Shown here piece by piece: positions 1 to 11,466 of a stretch of 64,000 nucleotides of DNA. The notes beneath the pieces were generated by a model. The model ran no database searches and was not told the DNA's origin. It saw only the letters and a list, made by a program, of their open reading frames with translations. Each line of letters opens with the position of its first letter. The first letter of the stretch is position 1. Both the position numbers and the translations under genes were made by a program. This DNA is from Adenophora triphylla var. japonica (lineage: Eukaryota; Streptophyta; Magnoliopsida; Asterales; Campanulaceae). The DNA lies in assembly GCA_022495995.1 (NCBI GenBank), contig JAFEMH010000340.1, forward strand, positions 770,149-834,148. The letters are read 5' to 3'.

Positions 1-2
1 AA

Positions 3-618
3 AATCAGCTCGATCACACTCTCTCTGATCTCAACGCCGCTAATTCTAATCTCGCCGCGGCTACCACTGAACTTGATTCCGCTAAAGAGAATGTCGCCAA
101 GCTGAGAAGCGAGAATGAATCTTTGAAGGAAACTCATGCGGCTGACACTCAATCTTTACAAGACGAGATTACTAGGCTGAAAGAAGAACTGAATGGGAAA
201 ACCGCCGAAATTACTGCTCTTCATGCTGATGTGGCTCAATTAACCGATGACATTGCCGATATTGGGAACCGTACTTCCCTTCAAGTTATGCGAGCCGCAG
301 AATGATATTAATGACATTCCCGCTATCACGATTGAGAGGCTTGCACATTGGGGATCAGAGCCGATCTTTAGCGAGGCATGTCGCCGTGGCCACCCCTTAG
401 TTCCCTTTACTCCAGAAGAGCTCACCGACCTGGCTGAGGAAGACGCTTTATTGGGTAAGTCGCCATGGAGACCTCCTCCTGTCCAAGTTCCCAATGCCGT
501 CGCTTTGTGGGATAATCTTCTTGAGCATAAGCATAAGCAACTAGATGATGCCAAGGCTCTTGCCTTAGCGGCTTCCAGCTCTACTCAAGTCGCTCCATCA
601 AATGAAGCCGATGTCTAA
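3..618 (+). pseudogene. Antisense ORF of element A, coiled-coil protein, N-terminus outside window
   Basis: Lies on the strand opposite to element A's pol. A frame open from base 3 to the stop at 303-305 reads as an Ala/Leu/Glu/Asp-rich coiled coil with heptad-like spacing. A second frame (open 247-618) continues with an acidic, folded-looking tail of about 100 residues containing TIERLAHWGSEP and FTPEELTDLAEED. One frameshift at about 250-300 separates the two. The position, between INT and the 3' LTR and antisense, fits the antisense ORF known from Tat-lineage elements. I do not recognise a named domain and the product's role is unknown. Whether the missing left part holds a globular domain like the ones in element C cannot be seen. 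Confidence 0.65.
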
Positions 619-1074
619 CTTGTCTCTTCCTTTTATACTTGGTTTATTTTGGACAATTTTTGTAACTTGCCATGGTGGCTAAACACTTTACTTTCTTTTC
701 TTTTGAGGCCTGCGTGCCTTTTAACAATGTAAATTCGCGGCCTTTGTGCCTGCCCCTTTACTTTTATGCTTCACTTATCTCGTCATTCATTGTTTTGATA
801 GTTTATCAAAAATCTCTTTTTGCATGACAGGTACCATACACATATACTCCCATCGAAAAGTGAAGTCGTCTTTAGGCGACTTTACTTATAATGCATATTG
901 TGCGACTCATATTGTCGCTGACTCTAACTCTTTTTTTATCTTCTTTTGCTTCATACTTAGAGTAATTTCCTTCTTTTTGCCTCATATCTTTCCTTTGTCA
1001 TTCCAAATGTAGATAAAGATCTCTTTCATAGCGACTTATGTTCATGCCCTTAAGGCGAGATAAAACTTTTTCTC
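619..1074. other. Non-coding spacer of element A with hairpin copy 1
   Basis: Downstream of the antisense ORF. Bases 782-900 are repeated, diverged, at about 1628-1760 on the other side of the tandem array. Within the repeat, 863-882 can fold as a 6-bp stem (AAGTCG/CGACTT) with an 8-nt loop. No coding signal seen. Confidence 0.6.
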
Positions 1075-1605
1075 ATTTATAGTCCGGAGACTTTCATTTT
1101 TATAGTCCATAGACTCTCACATTTTTCATCATCCATAGATTGACTCGCATCATATTTTACGACTTACATTGACTCGCATTTTATAGTCCGTAGACTTTCT
1201 TTGCGACTTACCTTTGACTCACATCTTTTATAGTCCGTAGACTTTCTTTGCGACTTACCTTTGACTCACATCTTTTATAGTCCGTAGACTTTCTTGACTC
1301 ACATATTTTATAGTCCGTAGACTTTCTTGACTCACATATTTTATAGTCCATAGACTTTCTTGACTCACATATTTTATAGTCCGTAGACTTTCTTTGACTC
1401 GCATATTTTATAGTCCGTAGACTTTCTTTGACTCGCATATTTTATAGTCCGTAGACTTTCTTTGACTCGCATATTTTATAGTCCGTAGACTTTCTTTGAC
1501 TCGCATATTTTATAGTCCGTAGACTTTCTTTGACTCGCATATTTTATAGTCCGTAGACTTTCTTTGACTCGCATATTTTATAGTCCGTAGACTTTCTTTA
1601 CGACT
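1075..1605. repeat. 34-bp tandem array in the 3' non-coding region of element A
   Basis: The unit is about 34 bp and contains TTTTATAGTCCGTAGACTTT. Copies are degenerate at the left (1075-1330) and nearly identical at the right (1380-1600). Arrays between pol and the 3' LTR are typical of Tat-lineage elements. A 76-codon minus frame inside it is only a product of the repetition. Confidence 0.95.
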
Positions 1606-2012
1606 TTCTTCCATCTACTTGTTTCAACAATTCATCACATATTGTTTTGATAATTCATCAAAAACTTTTTACCTTCTTACCTTTGGCGAAATATCACCAT
1701 ACACATATACTCCCATCGAAAAAGTGAAGTTGTCTTTAGGCAACTTTACTCTAAGCGATTTACTTACTATGTTATTGGCGACTAATCATGCATTACTATA
1801 AAATTTAATCCATGTAAGATACATATAAGGAATAAAATTTCATGTTTTCATTGTATTCGAAACATATTTAACATGTATTCAACGTATATATCTTCTATTC
1901 AAAATTATAAGACATATGGCTTTCATTCATGATTGAAAGGTTCATAGATTCATCAAAATGAATATGAAAAAGACTTTAATAAGAATAAAATAGGCAAATT
2001 ACCCTTATCACT
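1606..2012. other. Spacer between tandem array and INT of element A, hairpin copy 2
   Basis: Contains the second copy of the repeat that flanks the array (about 1628-1760). Its hairpin is 1727-1746 (AAGTTG/CAACTT, same 8-nt loop as at 863-882). The rest (1761-2012) is AT-rich with no coding signal. Confidence 0.6.
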
Positions 2013-2222
2013 TCAATGGTAATACTTCTTTAAATGATCAACACTCCATGCATTTGGGACATCTTTGCCACCTTCTTCCTTCAAATGATATGTCCCTTCC
2101 CGCACAATCTTGGCAACTGGAAGGGACCTTCCCATTTCGGGTCTAGCTTGGCAAATCCTGCCGTCGCTCCTTTAACTTCCCGCTTCTCAATACCCAATCG
2201 CCTACACCGAATGACCTCTTCT
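2013..2222 (-). pseudogene. Element A integrase C-terminal tail, frameshifted
   Basis: Just beyond the end of the main INT frame the minus strand still encodes the usual gypsy integrase tail, but in shifted frames: a DWVLR-like stretch, then KLDPKWEGP, then GTYHLKEE and HLKKYYH before a TGA at 2013-2015. At least two small indels break it. It is the carboxy end of the INT in the next entry and would have ended the polyprotein. Confidence 0.75.
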
Positions 2223-3335
2223 TTACTCGTTTGTCGTGGTTGCGCCTTCATCCTCTCGTTTGTAGTTAATCATCCTCATTCTCGCTCTAAGCCTCTTTTC
2301 ATCACTCAGATCTAGCTCGAAGCACCTTCTGTCGCCATTCATTATCTCGTCATAATAAGTTACTCTATGGGTAGGCAAACCCATCTCAGCAGGAGCCATT
2401 GCTTCTGAGCCGTAAGTTAATGCGAAAGCTGTCTCGCCAGTTGAACCCTTTACTGTTGTTCGGACATACCACAATGCTGTAGATAATTCTTCCAACCAGG
2501 CCCCTCCTCTTTTTTCTAAATTTTTACATAAAATCTCCAAAACTTGCTTGTTAGCGGCCTCTACTTGTCCGTTGCACTGCGGCCTATAAACTGCCGACTG
2601 CCAATGTTTGATACTCAAATTCTCGCAAAAACCATGAAACTTCTTTCTAAATTGTGGCCCGTGATCAGAAATGATTGCCCGCGGCATTCCATGGCGACAC
2701 AGGATTTCCTCCGTTACAAATCTGATAATCTGGTCTTCAGTGGTAGAAGTTAATGCTCTTGCCTCTGTCCATTTAGTGAAATAATCAACAGCTACCACCA
2801 CCATCTGCGCTCCTCCTTTGGCCTTTGGGAAAGGTCCTATAAGGTCTATCCCCCACATATCAAAAGGCCAAGCCGCTATAATTGGAGTCTGCTCAGTCGC
2901 TGGTTGCCTAGGAATGTTTGCATGTCGCTGACACTGATCACATTTCCTCACATACTCTTCCGCGTCTTTCTTCAATGTCGGCCAATAATACCCATGAAAC
3001 ATGATTTTATTAGCCAACATTCTTGCTCCTGGATGACCTCCACAAACGCCCTCATGCACTTCAAACAAAACATTATCAACTTTTCCTGGCTCTACGCATC
3101 TCATCAATGGTCGCGAGAAAGATTTGCGATACAAGATCCTATCTTGCACCGTAAACCTTGGCGACATTTTCTTGACAATCCTCGCCCTGTCTTCTTCTTG
3201 AGGCAGCCCTTCATTCTCTAGATAGTCTTTCATCTCGCTTACCCAATCTTTTTCCCCAACTTCAATTTCCATTATCAGCGGCCTGTCAAATGCCGGCTCT
3301 TCAATAAATTCCACCACCACCTTCTTGGGCAACTC
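2223..3335 (-). pseudogene. Element A integrase
   Basis: About 370 codons in the same frame as the upstream aRNH, separated by one TAG (3336-3338). The zinc-binding HHCC part (HEGVCGGHPG ... CDQCQRH) is followed by the catalytic core: first Asp in MWGIDLIGPF, second in IISDHGPQF (SDNG in most relatives, here SDHG), and Glu in NGQVEAANK. Downstream are LSTALWYVRTTVKGSTGE and TYGSEA, typical of plant gypsy INT. The frame is lost at 2223 by an indel, which cuts the C-terminal domain. It would have integrated the cDNA as part of the polyprotein; now inactive by frame. Confidence 0.92.
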
Positions 3336-4025
3336 CTAAATTTTGTCGCAAGCCGCTTTACTCAACATGTCGGCTCGTTCATTTTTTTCTCTGTCAATCT
3401 GCACCAGTTCCCAATAATCGAAACTTTGCAAAATTTGCTTTACCATTTCATAATATTTCATCAAAATTGTACTCAATACCCCATATCTACCCTTTACTTG
3501 ATTGACAATTAATTGAGAGTCAGAATGAGCAACTATCTGCTTTACTCCAATGTCTCGGCATAACTCTAATCCCGCCACCAACGCCTCATATTCAGCCTGG
3601 TTGTTTGTCATGTTAAATTTGAACCTCAGGGCCTTCTCGTACATGCAATCCTTTTCTGGCGAGCTTAATGAAATCCCAGCTCCACCTTTGTCCTTAGCTG
3701 AGGATCCATCAACAAACAACTCCCAACATCCCGCGGGTCTTTCTTGCTCCTCTTCCACCTCAGGGTCCTGCGACTTGGCCTTCCTCTTCCTGGCCCCCTG
3801 AGTCTCAATCTCCTCCCTTTCATACGTGAATGAAGTTTCGAGAATAAAGTCAGCCAACGCCTGAGCCTTAATCGCCTTTCTCGCTTCATACTGAATATCA
3901 AACTCCGTTAATTCAATCGACCATTTGAGAAGCCTTCCCGCTGAATCAGGCTGTTGTAAAATCTTCCTTAAGGGCGGATTGGTCAACACGGTAACAGGAT
4001 GAGATAAGAAATAGGCCCTCAACTT
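3336..4025 (-). pseudogene. Element A RNase H end, connection and second (archaeal-type) RNase H
   Basis: About 228 codons in frame with the upstream polyprotein, from which it is separated by a TGA at 4026-4028. It starts with the end of the first RNase H and its tether (KLRAYFLSHPVTVLTN, LLKWSIELTEFDI). The additional RNase H follows: WELFVDGSSAKDKGGAG, NNQAEYEALVAGL (catalytic Glu), HSDSQLIVNQVKG (catalytic Asp), REKNERADMLSK (catalytic Asp). This second domain is the diagnostic character of the Tat lineage. It ends at a TAG (3336-3338) exactly before INT. Confidence 0.92.
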
Positions 4026-7000
4026 TCATGTCACAATCACCAAAGCATAAGCCAACTTTTCTGCATTAAAATATCTTGCCTCTACTTCACTTAATGCCTT
4101 TGAAACATAATAAACCGGCTTTTGCATACCGCCATCCTCCTTTATCAATACCGCTGCTACTGCTAAATCAGAAGCCGCCAAATAGACATATAAACGATCT
4201 CCTTCCTCCGGGCTACATAAAATTGGCGGCTTTCCCAAGTACTCCTTTATCTTATGGAATGCTTCTTCACACTTTTCATCCCAAGAAAATTTCTGATCTC
4301 CTTTTAATACTTTGAAAAACGGCAAACATTTCTCAGCCGACCGCGACACAAACCGCCCCAGAGCTATCACCCTACCATTTAACCTCTGAATCTCTTGAAT
4401 GGTCCTGGGCGACTTCATATCAATTAACGCTTGGATCTTCTCCGGATTTGCCTCTATCCCGCGGCGATTTACCAAAAATCCCAAAAACTTTCCCGCCGTT
4501 ACTCCAAAAGTACATTTACTTGGATTAAGCTTCATGGAGTTCCTCCTCAAATTCTCAAATGTCTCAGCCAGATCCCCCAAATGATCCTCCCCCTTGGTTT
4601 TGATTACCATATCATCAATATAAGCTTCGACATTCCTCCCAATCTGCGATTTAAAAATCTTGTTGACCATCCTTTGGTATGTCGCCCCAGCATTCTTCAA
4701 GCCAAAAGGCATCATTCTATAACAAAAATTTCCAAGGGGAGTCCTGAAAGCTGTTTTGGCTTTATCTTCTTCAAGCATCTTAATCTGGTGATACCCTGAG
4801 TAAGCGTCAATAAAGCTAAACACCTTGTGTCCCGCGATGGAGTCCACCAATCTATCTATCTTTGGCAAAGGATAACAATCCTTGGGGCATGCCGTATTCA
4901 AATCTGTAAAGTCTATGCACATCCTCCACTTCTTATTCGCCTTCAACACCATGACTGGGCAGGCTAGCCAGACTGGATAAGTGATTTCTTCAATGATCCC
5001 CGCCTTTAATAACTTCTCCACTTCTCCAATCACCGCTTTCTCCTTTTCCGCCGATAGGTATCTCACCCTCTGCTTAAAAGGCTCTACACTTGGATCAGCA
5101 TTCAGACAGTGTAAGGCGACCTTCTCATCAACTCCGCACATATCCTCCGGTCTCCAAGCAAATACATCAGTGTTATCCCGCAAAAAATCAATCAGCATAT
5201 CCCGCTCATCCTTTTTCAACTGTTTCCCAATTTTAACTTTCTGCTCTGGGTATTCATCATTAACAATCACTTCCTCCAATTCTTCTGCCGCCTGAATATC
5301 AGGCTCATCCCGCATTTGCAATGTATCTACTTCTATTTCAGCCATCTTCCTTCTGTCGACACACCTCTTTGCCCCTTTACTGCTACTTTCCTCCTTTTCT
5401 TTCTCGACAAGCGGCATACCCTCTGGGGCATCCATCATGATCTCTTCATCACATTCTTCATTCTCAGAATCCACTATTTCTTCAATATGGGGTTCTTTCA
5501 TCTTGACAAATTCTGTGGATCTTGACCAGGCCATCTCAGCTTGCATCACCATCAAAGCCATCAAATTTTTTTCTGATTTTTCTTGCATCATTTCTGTCTC
5601 TATATCACGCTCCTCACTTCCTTCCTGCGTAACTTCATCTTCTCCTCTTTCCTTAATAACTATGATCGCCGACTTATTTTTCATGTTTTCTGTCTCCTCC
5701 CAACTCTCACATCCCCCTAAGTCGGTGATCATATTTATTCTCGCATCCCTCACAACCAAGGCTGTAGAAAGTGAACTCGTACTCGCTCTAGCCGCTGTTT
5801 GCATCTCAATCTTTTTCTGGATAACTTCCTTCACCTCACTTTTTAAACACGCTATCCCCTTTGCCGTAGGAAACTTAACCCGCTGATGCGGGATGGACAC
5901 CACCATTTCAAAACTTTGCATAAAAGGAATGCCTACAATAGCATTGTACGGCGACACCAAGTCGATAACCATAAACTCCACGGTACGAGTTCTCACCTTC
6001 TCATCTTCTCCTATCTCTACTGCCAAAGAAATCGTCCCTTTAACCCGAACAGTGTGGTTTGTAAACCCTTCCAAAAATCCTTTATATGGCACCAAATTAG
6101 CCTCCGTATACCGCATCTTCTTGAACGCTTCATAATAAAGGATATTTCGGCTAGCTCCTGAATCCACCAATACTCTATGCAAAATACTATTCCCTGGAGC
6201 GATAGAAATCACAATTGGTTGACACCCATGGCTTGGAGTTAAAGCCAATTCTCGTCTAGAAAAGCTGATCATCCTTTCTTCACTGGGTGGATAGGCGGGA
6301 ATGTGACAAGTATGAGATAGCGACATGATCTGGTTACTTAAGCAAGTGATACTTGTCGGCTCATGAATCACCATGATCTCATTTCTATTACCGTTTCCTC
6401 CTTGCGCCGCCACATTTGGCTCTTGCCATACATACTCCTGTAGCTCACCTCTCTCAACCTTCCCCTGAATTACTCTCTTCAAATTATAACAATTGTCAGT
6501 ATCATGACCCCTGTCCCGATGATAATTACAGTATTGATTCATGTTAATCCTCCCCAAATCATTCATTTCAAAAGGTGGCGGCAAATCAACAGCTCGCAGA
6601 ATTTCACTTGGTGTAGCAGTCAACCTTGTAAATCTCACTATCCTTCTAACTCCACGACCCCCATTTCGGCCTCCATTGCGACCTCCACCTCTGCCGCTCG
6701 CGGGATTCCCTCTACCTCCACCTTGAGCTGTATTTCCCTCCTTTACATATTCAATCCTATCCTTAACACTTTTCTTTCCAGTGTTGGAAGTTCCTTCATC
6801 AATATCCTCTCCACCGCAATACGCCTTGACTCTCTCGTGTAACTCGCTCAAAGTCGCAGGTAATCTCATCCTCAATTCCCTCCTGAATGATTCAGATAGC
6901 AGACCCGACATATACATCATTATGACATATTTGGGATCAATCTCGGAAATTTGATTGGCAATTAGCAAAAATCTGTTGGTATAAGTAACAAGGCCTTCTC

Positions 7001-8093
7001 CCGTCTTCTGCTTAATTCCAATCAACTCCTGCAGCACTACTGGTTGAGCTCCCACTGATCCAAATCTTGCCAAAAACTTTCTCTTGAAGTCTTGGTACCC
7101 CAATATGGAATTAACAGGCTGCTGCACAAACCAATCCAAAGCCTGAAGTTCTAAAGTGCTAGCAAAGGTCTTACATAACAAAGCGTCGTCCTTAGTCAAT
7201 ATCGCCATTGTGACCTCAAATCCCGCCACATGAGTTCTGGCGGTAGTTACTCCTGCATACTTGGATAGAGCGGGCAAACGAAAATCTGGAGCCGGCTCGG
7301 CTTCCTGGATGTATCTAGCAAACGGAGCGACAAAGGAGTCCTTCTCATTGTCAATTATACCACCCCTTTCCAACTCTGCCAATCTCCTTGCCATCTCGGC
7401 CATCTGCTTCTTGAACCCGTCCTCTTCCCCAAAACGACTAACTCCTACACCCTTTCCTTTCTCTACCGCCTTGGGTTTCTCGATATCTTTGAAACTTTTC
7501 ATCTCTTTCTCGCCATCTTCTGCTTCATTCGACGCCGTATCACCATCCTCTTCTTCACAATAGAGGGACGACACTTGGGAAGTGTGTGGCCAATGATAAA
7601 CTTTAATCTTTCTTCCATTTTCCATGTACTCTCCTGCTTTTCTCTTTTGCGACCCTTCTATTCTCGCTTCTGCTTCCTTCGGCTTCTCAGGCTCTACTTC
7701 CTTTTCCCACTCCTCGTTCACCACAATTACCTCCTTGTTTACTCCCTTATTGCCTTCTCCTGTCGCTGTTAACAAACCCTGCGGGATTGGGGTAGGCTTC
7801 TTCTTCATTGCTCTTAGTCGCTTGTTATTTTCAATCAATTGCATGATCAAATTATTATGGATCCTCAAACTTTCCTCCTCATTCTCTGCTTCCTCCTCTT
7901 GAGGTGGCGGCACTACATTTCTCTCTCTTTCATCACCAGTATCTCGCTCTATCTCCTCGGGAATCATTTGCTGCGAGGAAGAAGTATCTCTCGCTCCACC
8001 CATTCCTATACTCCCATACCCCGACATTGGTGTAATAAGATTCCTTCCAGCCACAGTTTTCTGTCCCACTATTCCCTTTTCAGGTGTTGCCAT
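4026..8093 (-). pseudogene. Element A gag-PR-RT-RNase H polyprotein
   Basis: A long open frame; the first ATG is at 8093. Order: a charged N-terminal region; a gag core (about residues 280-430, with ALDWFVQQPVNSI and FLARFGSV); a Gly/Arg-rich stretch; a zinc-knuckle-like motif (CNYHRDRGHDTDNC); protease with VDSGAS and IVGIPFM; an acidic linker; reverse transcriptase with FIDAYSGYHQI, MPFGLKNAGATYQ and the active-site YIDD; then the first RNase H (YLAASDLAVAAVL, where the usual Asp is not obvious). It stops at a TGA (4026-4028), probably from CGA, and the same frame continues beyond. Apart from the two stops, gag to INT is a single uninterrupted frame of about 1,950 codons, so this is a fairly recent copy. 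Confidence 0.93.
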
Positions 8094-8678
8094 TCCTTCC
8101 ACCTACGTAATCAAGCTGACGAACTTCAACTATGAAAATCTGCAAATCTTATGAAGATTTGAAGATCTTGCCCAGAAACCCAGAAACAACAAATAAAAAC
8201 CCAGCAAACCCTTTCAATACCCCCCAACAACTTTCTAAAAAACTTTCAACAATTGCTTCAACTACACACTACCACAAAAACTCCAAAAACCCAGCTACTC
8301 GAAATCAAAACAAATTTACAAAATCAAGCTCAAATCTCACAATCAACCCAGATTTGAACAAATCTTAACAAACAAATTTGAATCCACCACAACTCATACA
8401 AATACTTTAGAAAACAGGAATTTACGCCAACCCAGTTAAACAATATCACAATCTCCAACTACCTCAACCCACAAATCTTACAAAACACCACTTGATTCCA
8501 ACAACAGTAAGAACAACAAGTTTCAACTTACAAATTGCAAATAAAACCAACTTAACCGGTAAATTCAATACACCCACTGAATCGTCTTCAACACAAACCC
8601 TCCTTCTGGATCTCCGAACAGAATTCCCCCGGTATCAAGCTACCGCCGACGAAACTCCAATCCTTGAAGAGAAAACGG
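8094..8678 (-). other. Element A 5' leader
   Basis: Between PBS and the gag ATG. On the plus strand it is very rich in A and C (so G/T-rich in the transcript). No ORF that I can support and no clear tandem repeat. Confidence 0.7.
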
Positions 8679-8695
8679 TCCCGGCAACGGAACCA
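8679..8695 (-). other. Element A primer-binding site (tRNA-Asp-like)
   Basis: Minus strand TGGTTCCGTTGCCGGGA starts two bases after the LTR end. It matches the complement of the plant tRNA-Asp 3' end as I remember it, with mismatches at positions 4, 5 and 17. Confidence 0.75.
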
Positions 8696-8697
8696 AT

Positions 8698-9432
8698 TGA
8701 TGTTGCCAGGAACTTCCTCAATCAGCAACACACCGTTGTAGTCCAACTTTGATATCTCCGGCTCCTTCTTCTCCGATTAGACTGCACACAATCAAACGTT
8801 AACTAAGCCGGGGGCGGCTCCGGCGTAAGCCCCTCCGGCGTGAGGATAAGTATTTGCTTGATGAAAGGGGTAAACCAAACAATATTGAAGGTGCTTGTGT
8901 GTGTAACAATGAACATACCTCTGAATGAAGCCTTCCTCTCTTATTTATACCCCTTACCCTCGTGCCTTGCATGTGACATCCTCACGGTTCATGCCTACTG
9001 CCACGTGTCACCACTCCATTTGTCCTCTACAAAAGTAAACCCTTAACACGTGATCATCAATCCCAATACATAACCGTCTACTGGGTCCCACTTCGTAGAT
9101 ATTTATATGCCGCCTCTGCTAAATAACATCAATTGGGATCTCTCTCTCGCCGGATAATGTTACCTGTCGTCCTGTCTCGCTTCACCACGTTATCTTGCCT
9201 TTAGTCCTTCCATAGTCTCGCGGCTTTCCTCATAAAGTCTCACTATTTATCAGTTTTTCCCCCTTCTTATTGACTCTAGCGGGATATATCCCGTCTCGCT
9301 CTTTCGTGACCCTTCTTGGGCCGCATTCTGCCTTTATCTTCCTCTTGGATCTTATCTCGACTTTGGGCCCACTTGCTACTTTCTCGCCAATAGACTTGGG
9401 CCAAGCCCAACCATTATTATTGGACAGCATCA
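8698..9432 (-). repeat. Element A 5' LTR (735 bp)
   Basis: On the minus strand it starts TGATG and ends CATCA, a perfect 5-bp inverted terminal repeat. The inner end abuts the PBS. The outer end abuts sequence of element B's LTR, whose uninterrupted copy is at 41576 onward; AGTTC (9433-9437) would be the target duplication, but the partner copy is outside the window. Confidence 0.88.
8942..8949 (-). promoter_or_regulatory. TATA box of element A LTR, with two upstream G-boxes
   Basis: Minus strand TATAAATA. Two perfect CACGTG palindromes lie upstream in the direction of transcription at 9002-9007 and 9047-9052. Transcription would start about 30 bp downstream, near 8910. Confidence 0.6.
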
Positions 9433-11011
9433 AGTTCAAACTGAAAAGTAAAAATTGAGGACTCTTTGTAAGACTTTGAACAAATCCCATGATTTTTGGT
9501 ACGATTTTAGGGTTGAGTTTTGGTACTCAAAAGACCTTTTGAAGTTAAGAACCAATTCTGCCAGAATGAAAAAGGCAGTGGACACTTGATTTTAAAATGG
9601 GTTTAAGGGCTTTAAAACTTCAAAATCTGGGGAAAGTACGAGAATGAAAGTTGTTCAAAACACATTAAATAAGGTTTCTGTAAAAGAACTTTCCCATTTG
9701 GAGATGATTTGGTGGACCAAAATCTTCTGGAAATCTCAGATATGAAATCTGGATTTCCAGAGACTGAGGAACTGACCTTTAAAAGAAAATTTGAAAAATG
9801 GAGTTTTACTCACGCAAAAAATAAATTAAAAATATTTCTAGAAATATCTGGATGTTGGATACAAAAAGTATTTTGTAGTCAACACCAAATTCTAAGTTTA
9901 TGTATGTTCAAAAATTAGACCATGGACAGAGGTCTTAGAGAAAGGCTACTGGACATCAATTTTCTCTTGAAGAAAAATATGATTTTAAAGGGGGTTTGGC
10001 ATCCATACTTGTCCCCATATCCTTAGGATTTGATTAGTAGTTACTAAACATTTTAATGGTGATCTACTATATCAAGCCATCCTTAGGGTACATTAGGACT
10101 TAAGCATTTCATTTGCTTGGGAAGGGGAATTTTATCCTTGAAAATGAAGATTTGATGTATGAAAATGATTTTTAGGGTTTTGAAAATGTGTTTGCAAGTA
10201 AGTAAAGACACTTTGAAAAGAATTTTGATCCTTGTAGAGGATCATCCATGGATATGAACTTCCATGGTGATCCTCTTGGATCTAGGGCAAGAAGATGAAC
10301 AAACTACATTTTGGAGTTTGAAAATGCATGCATGGATGAGAGAGATTTAGGGTAGGGAGAGGGAGGTTATACCTATCTTCCCTTGTATTTGTGTTTGTGT
10401 TTGAGTGGATTCAAGGCTTGAATATGTTTGGTGTTTGATGATAGAGTTTGTCAAAGAGAAAACAAGTAGATAACACTTAAGTCCTCTATGTTTTCTCTCT
10501 AATCCTCCTCTTTAGTGTTGATTTGAGCTTGAGTTTGTGTTTAAGAGTGATTTGAGAGTGTTTGGAGTGAGATTGGGAAAGACTCAAGAGAAAATGGTGG
10601 CAATCTAAGGATTCCCACTGTTTTCTCTTTGTTTTTCGCCAGAGTTTTGCTTCTGTGAGTGGATTGTGTTGTCTAAACTGAGAGAGGAGGGTTCAATTTA
10701 TAGGCCACTGGGAGGAACAAAGATGTCCGCGCGGATCTGTTCGTTGGCGTGCCTGGTTCATTAAATGCTGCTCCAGGCTTTGGACAGGAAGAATATTTTT
10801 CAAATTAAGCAACCAGTTTTTGTTCCAGCAGCTTCCATTTCGGGTTTTTGGCTTTTTTTGAGATTCTTTTCTTGGTTTAACTTTAAATAGCAACCCCTAA
10901 TCTACCCTTGCTTTTGTTAGAAAAGTTAGAAATGTTAGGAATGTTAGGAATGTTAGGGATTTCGTTAATTTTCTAACGAAAATGCTAACAACTCAAATTG
11001 GAGCACTTACA
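9433..11011 (-). repeat. Element B 3' LTR, truncated on the left by insertion of A
   Basis: Near-identical to 41576-43152, the corresponding part of the 5' LTR; differences are scattered substitutions and small indels. It ends ...CACTTACA on the plus strand (TGTAAGTG on minus). The minus-strand TATA-type box is at 10695-10702. The first 260 bp or so of the LTR (as in 41314-41575) would be on the far side of element A. Confidence 0.92.
10695..10735 (-). promoter_or_regulatory. TATA box and upstream palindrome in element B 3' LTR
   Basis: TATAAATT on the minus strand (10695-10702). A perfect palindrome TCCGCGCGGA at 10726-10735 sits upstream, leaving 23 bp between them, the same arrangement as in element C. 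The same pair is in the 5' LTR, with the box at 42836-42843. Confidence 0.5.
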
Positions 11012-11025
11012 GTAGCCCCTCGGCG
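11012..11025 (-). other. Element B polypurine-tract region
   Basis: Minus strand GCCGAGGGGCTAC directly precedes the LTR start TGTAAGTG. The same block (GCCGAGGGGCTTC) is found at the corresponding place in element C. Confidence 0.6.
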
Positions 11026-11089
11026 ATGGTGCTTTCGAAGGAAGCGGGGTCGTCGATAAGAGTAAGGCTCCATATTTGACAAAAGGGGT

Positions 11090-11172
11090 GACCAAAGTGG
11101 TCGAGTGGCTGAACCTAGCGATAGGCTACCTACGTATCCTGAATGGGAATCAAGCCGACCGTAGTTCGGGTC
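11090..11172. repeat. Conserved 3'-region motif, copy 1 (element B)
   Basis: A hairpin-like GACCAAAGTGGTC is followed by a GGCTACCTACGTATCC block and then CCGTAGTTCGG; the CTACG and CGTAG parts can pair. Recurs six more times in elements B and C. Confidence 0.65.
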
Positions 11173-11338
11173 TTTCGACTATCTTCAGACGTCGACCCTA
11201 GAGTGAGCTTGTTTCGGGATGTCAACAGCGAGCGAGTTCTATTTGTCGATTCTTTGAAAGAAACTCTGCCGGGGATGACCATTTTGGTCTGATGGCTAGA
11301 GTTGTATATCTGCTCTGCTGGGGATAGGAATGACCATT

Positions 11339-11417
11339 TTTGGTCTGATGGCTGAACCTAGTGATAGGCTACCTACGTATCCTTAAGAGGAATCAAGCCA
11401 GTCGTAGTTCGGGTTTT
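11339..11417. repeat. Conserved 3'-region motif, copy 2 (element B)
   Basis: Same order of blocks: TGGTCTGATGGCTGAACC, GGCTACCTACGTATCC, AATCAAGCC, CGTAGTTCGG. About 240 bp from copy 1. Confidence 0.65.
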
Positions 11418-11466
11418 CCGACTATCTTCAGACGTCGACCCTAGAGTGACTGTTTTAGGGTGTCAA

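Larger units (their letters stand above)
1..9432 (-). mobile_element. Element A: Tat-lineage Ty3/gypsy retrotransposon, 3' end outside window
   Basis: Minus-strand order is 5' LTR (8698-9432), PBS, leader, gag-PR-RT-RNH-aRNH-INT, a spacer with a 34-bp tandem array, and an antisense coiled-coil ORF that runs off the left edge. Two RNase H domains (the second of archaeal type) plus an antisense ORF and tandem repeats between pol and the 3' LTR are characters of the plant Tat lineage (Grande/Retand/Ogre relatives). The element interrupts the 3' LTR of element B: B's sequence resumes at 9433 and matches its other LTR from 41576. The 3' LTR is not in the window, so its age cannot be judged. Confidence 0.9.

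Noticed and set aside
5437..5886. Ser-rich plus-strand frames opposite the polyprotein of element A
   Set aside because: Complement of an acidic, Glu-rich linker; composition artefact.
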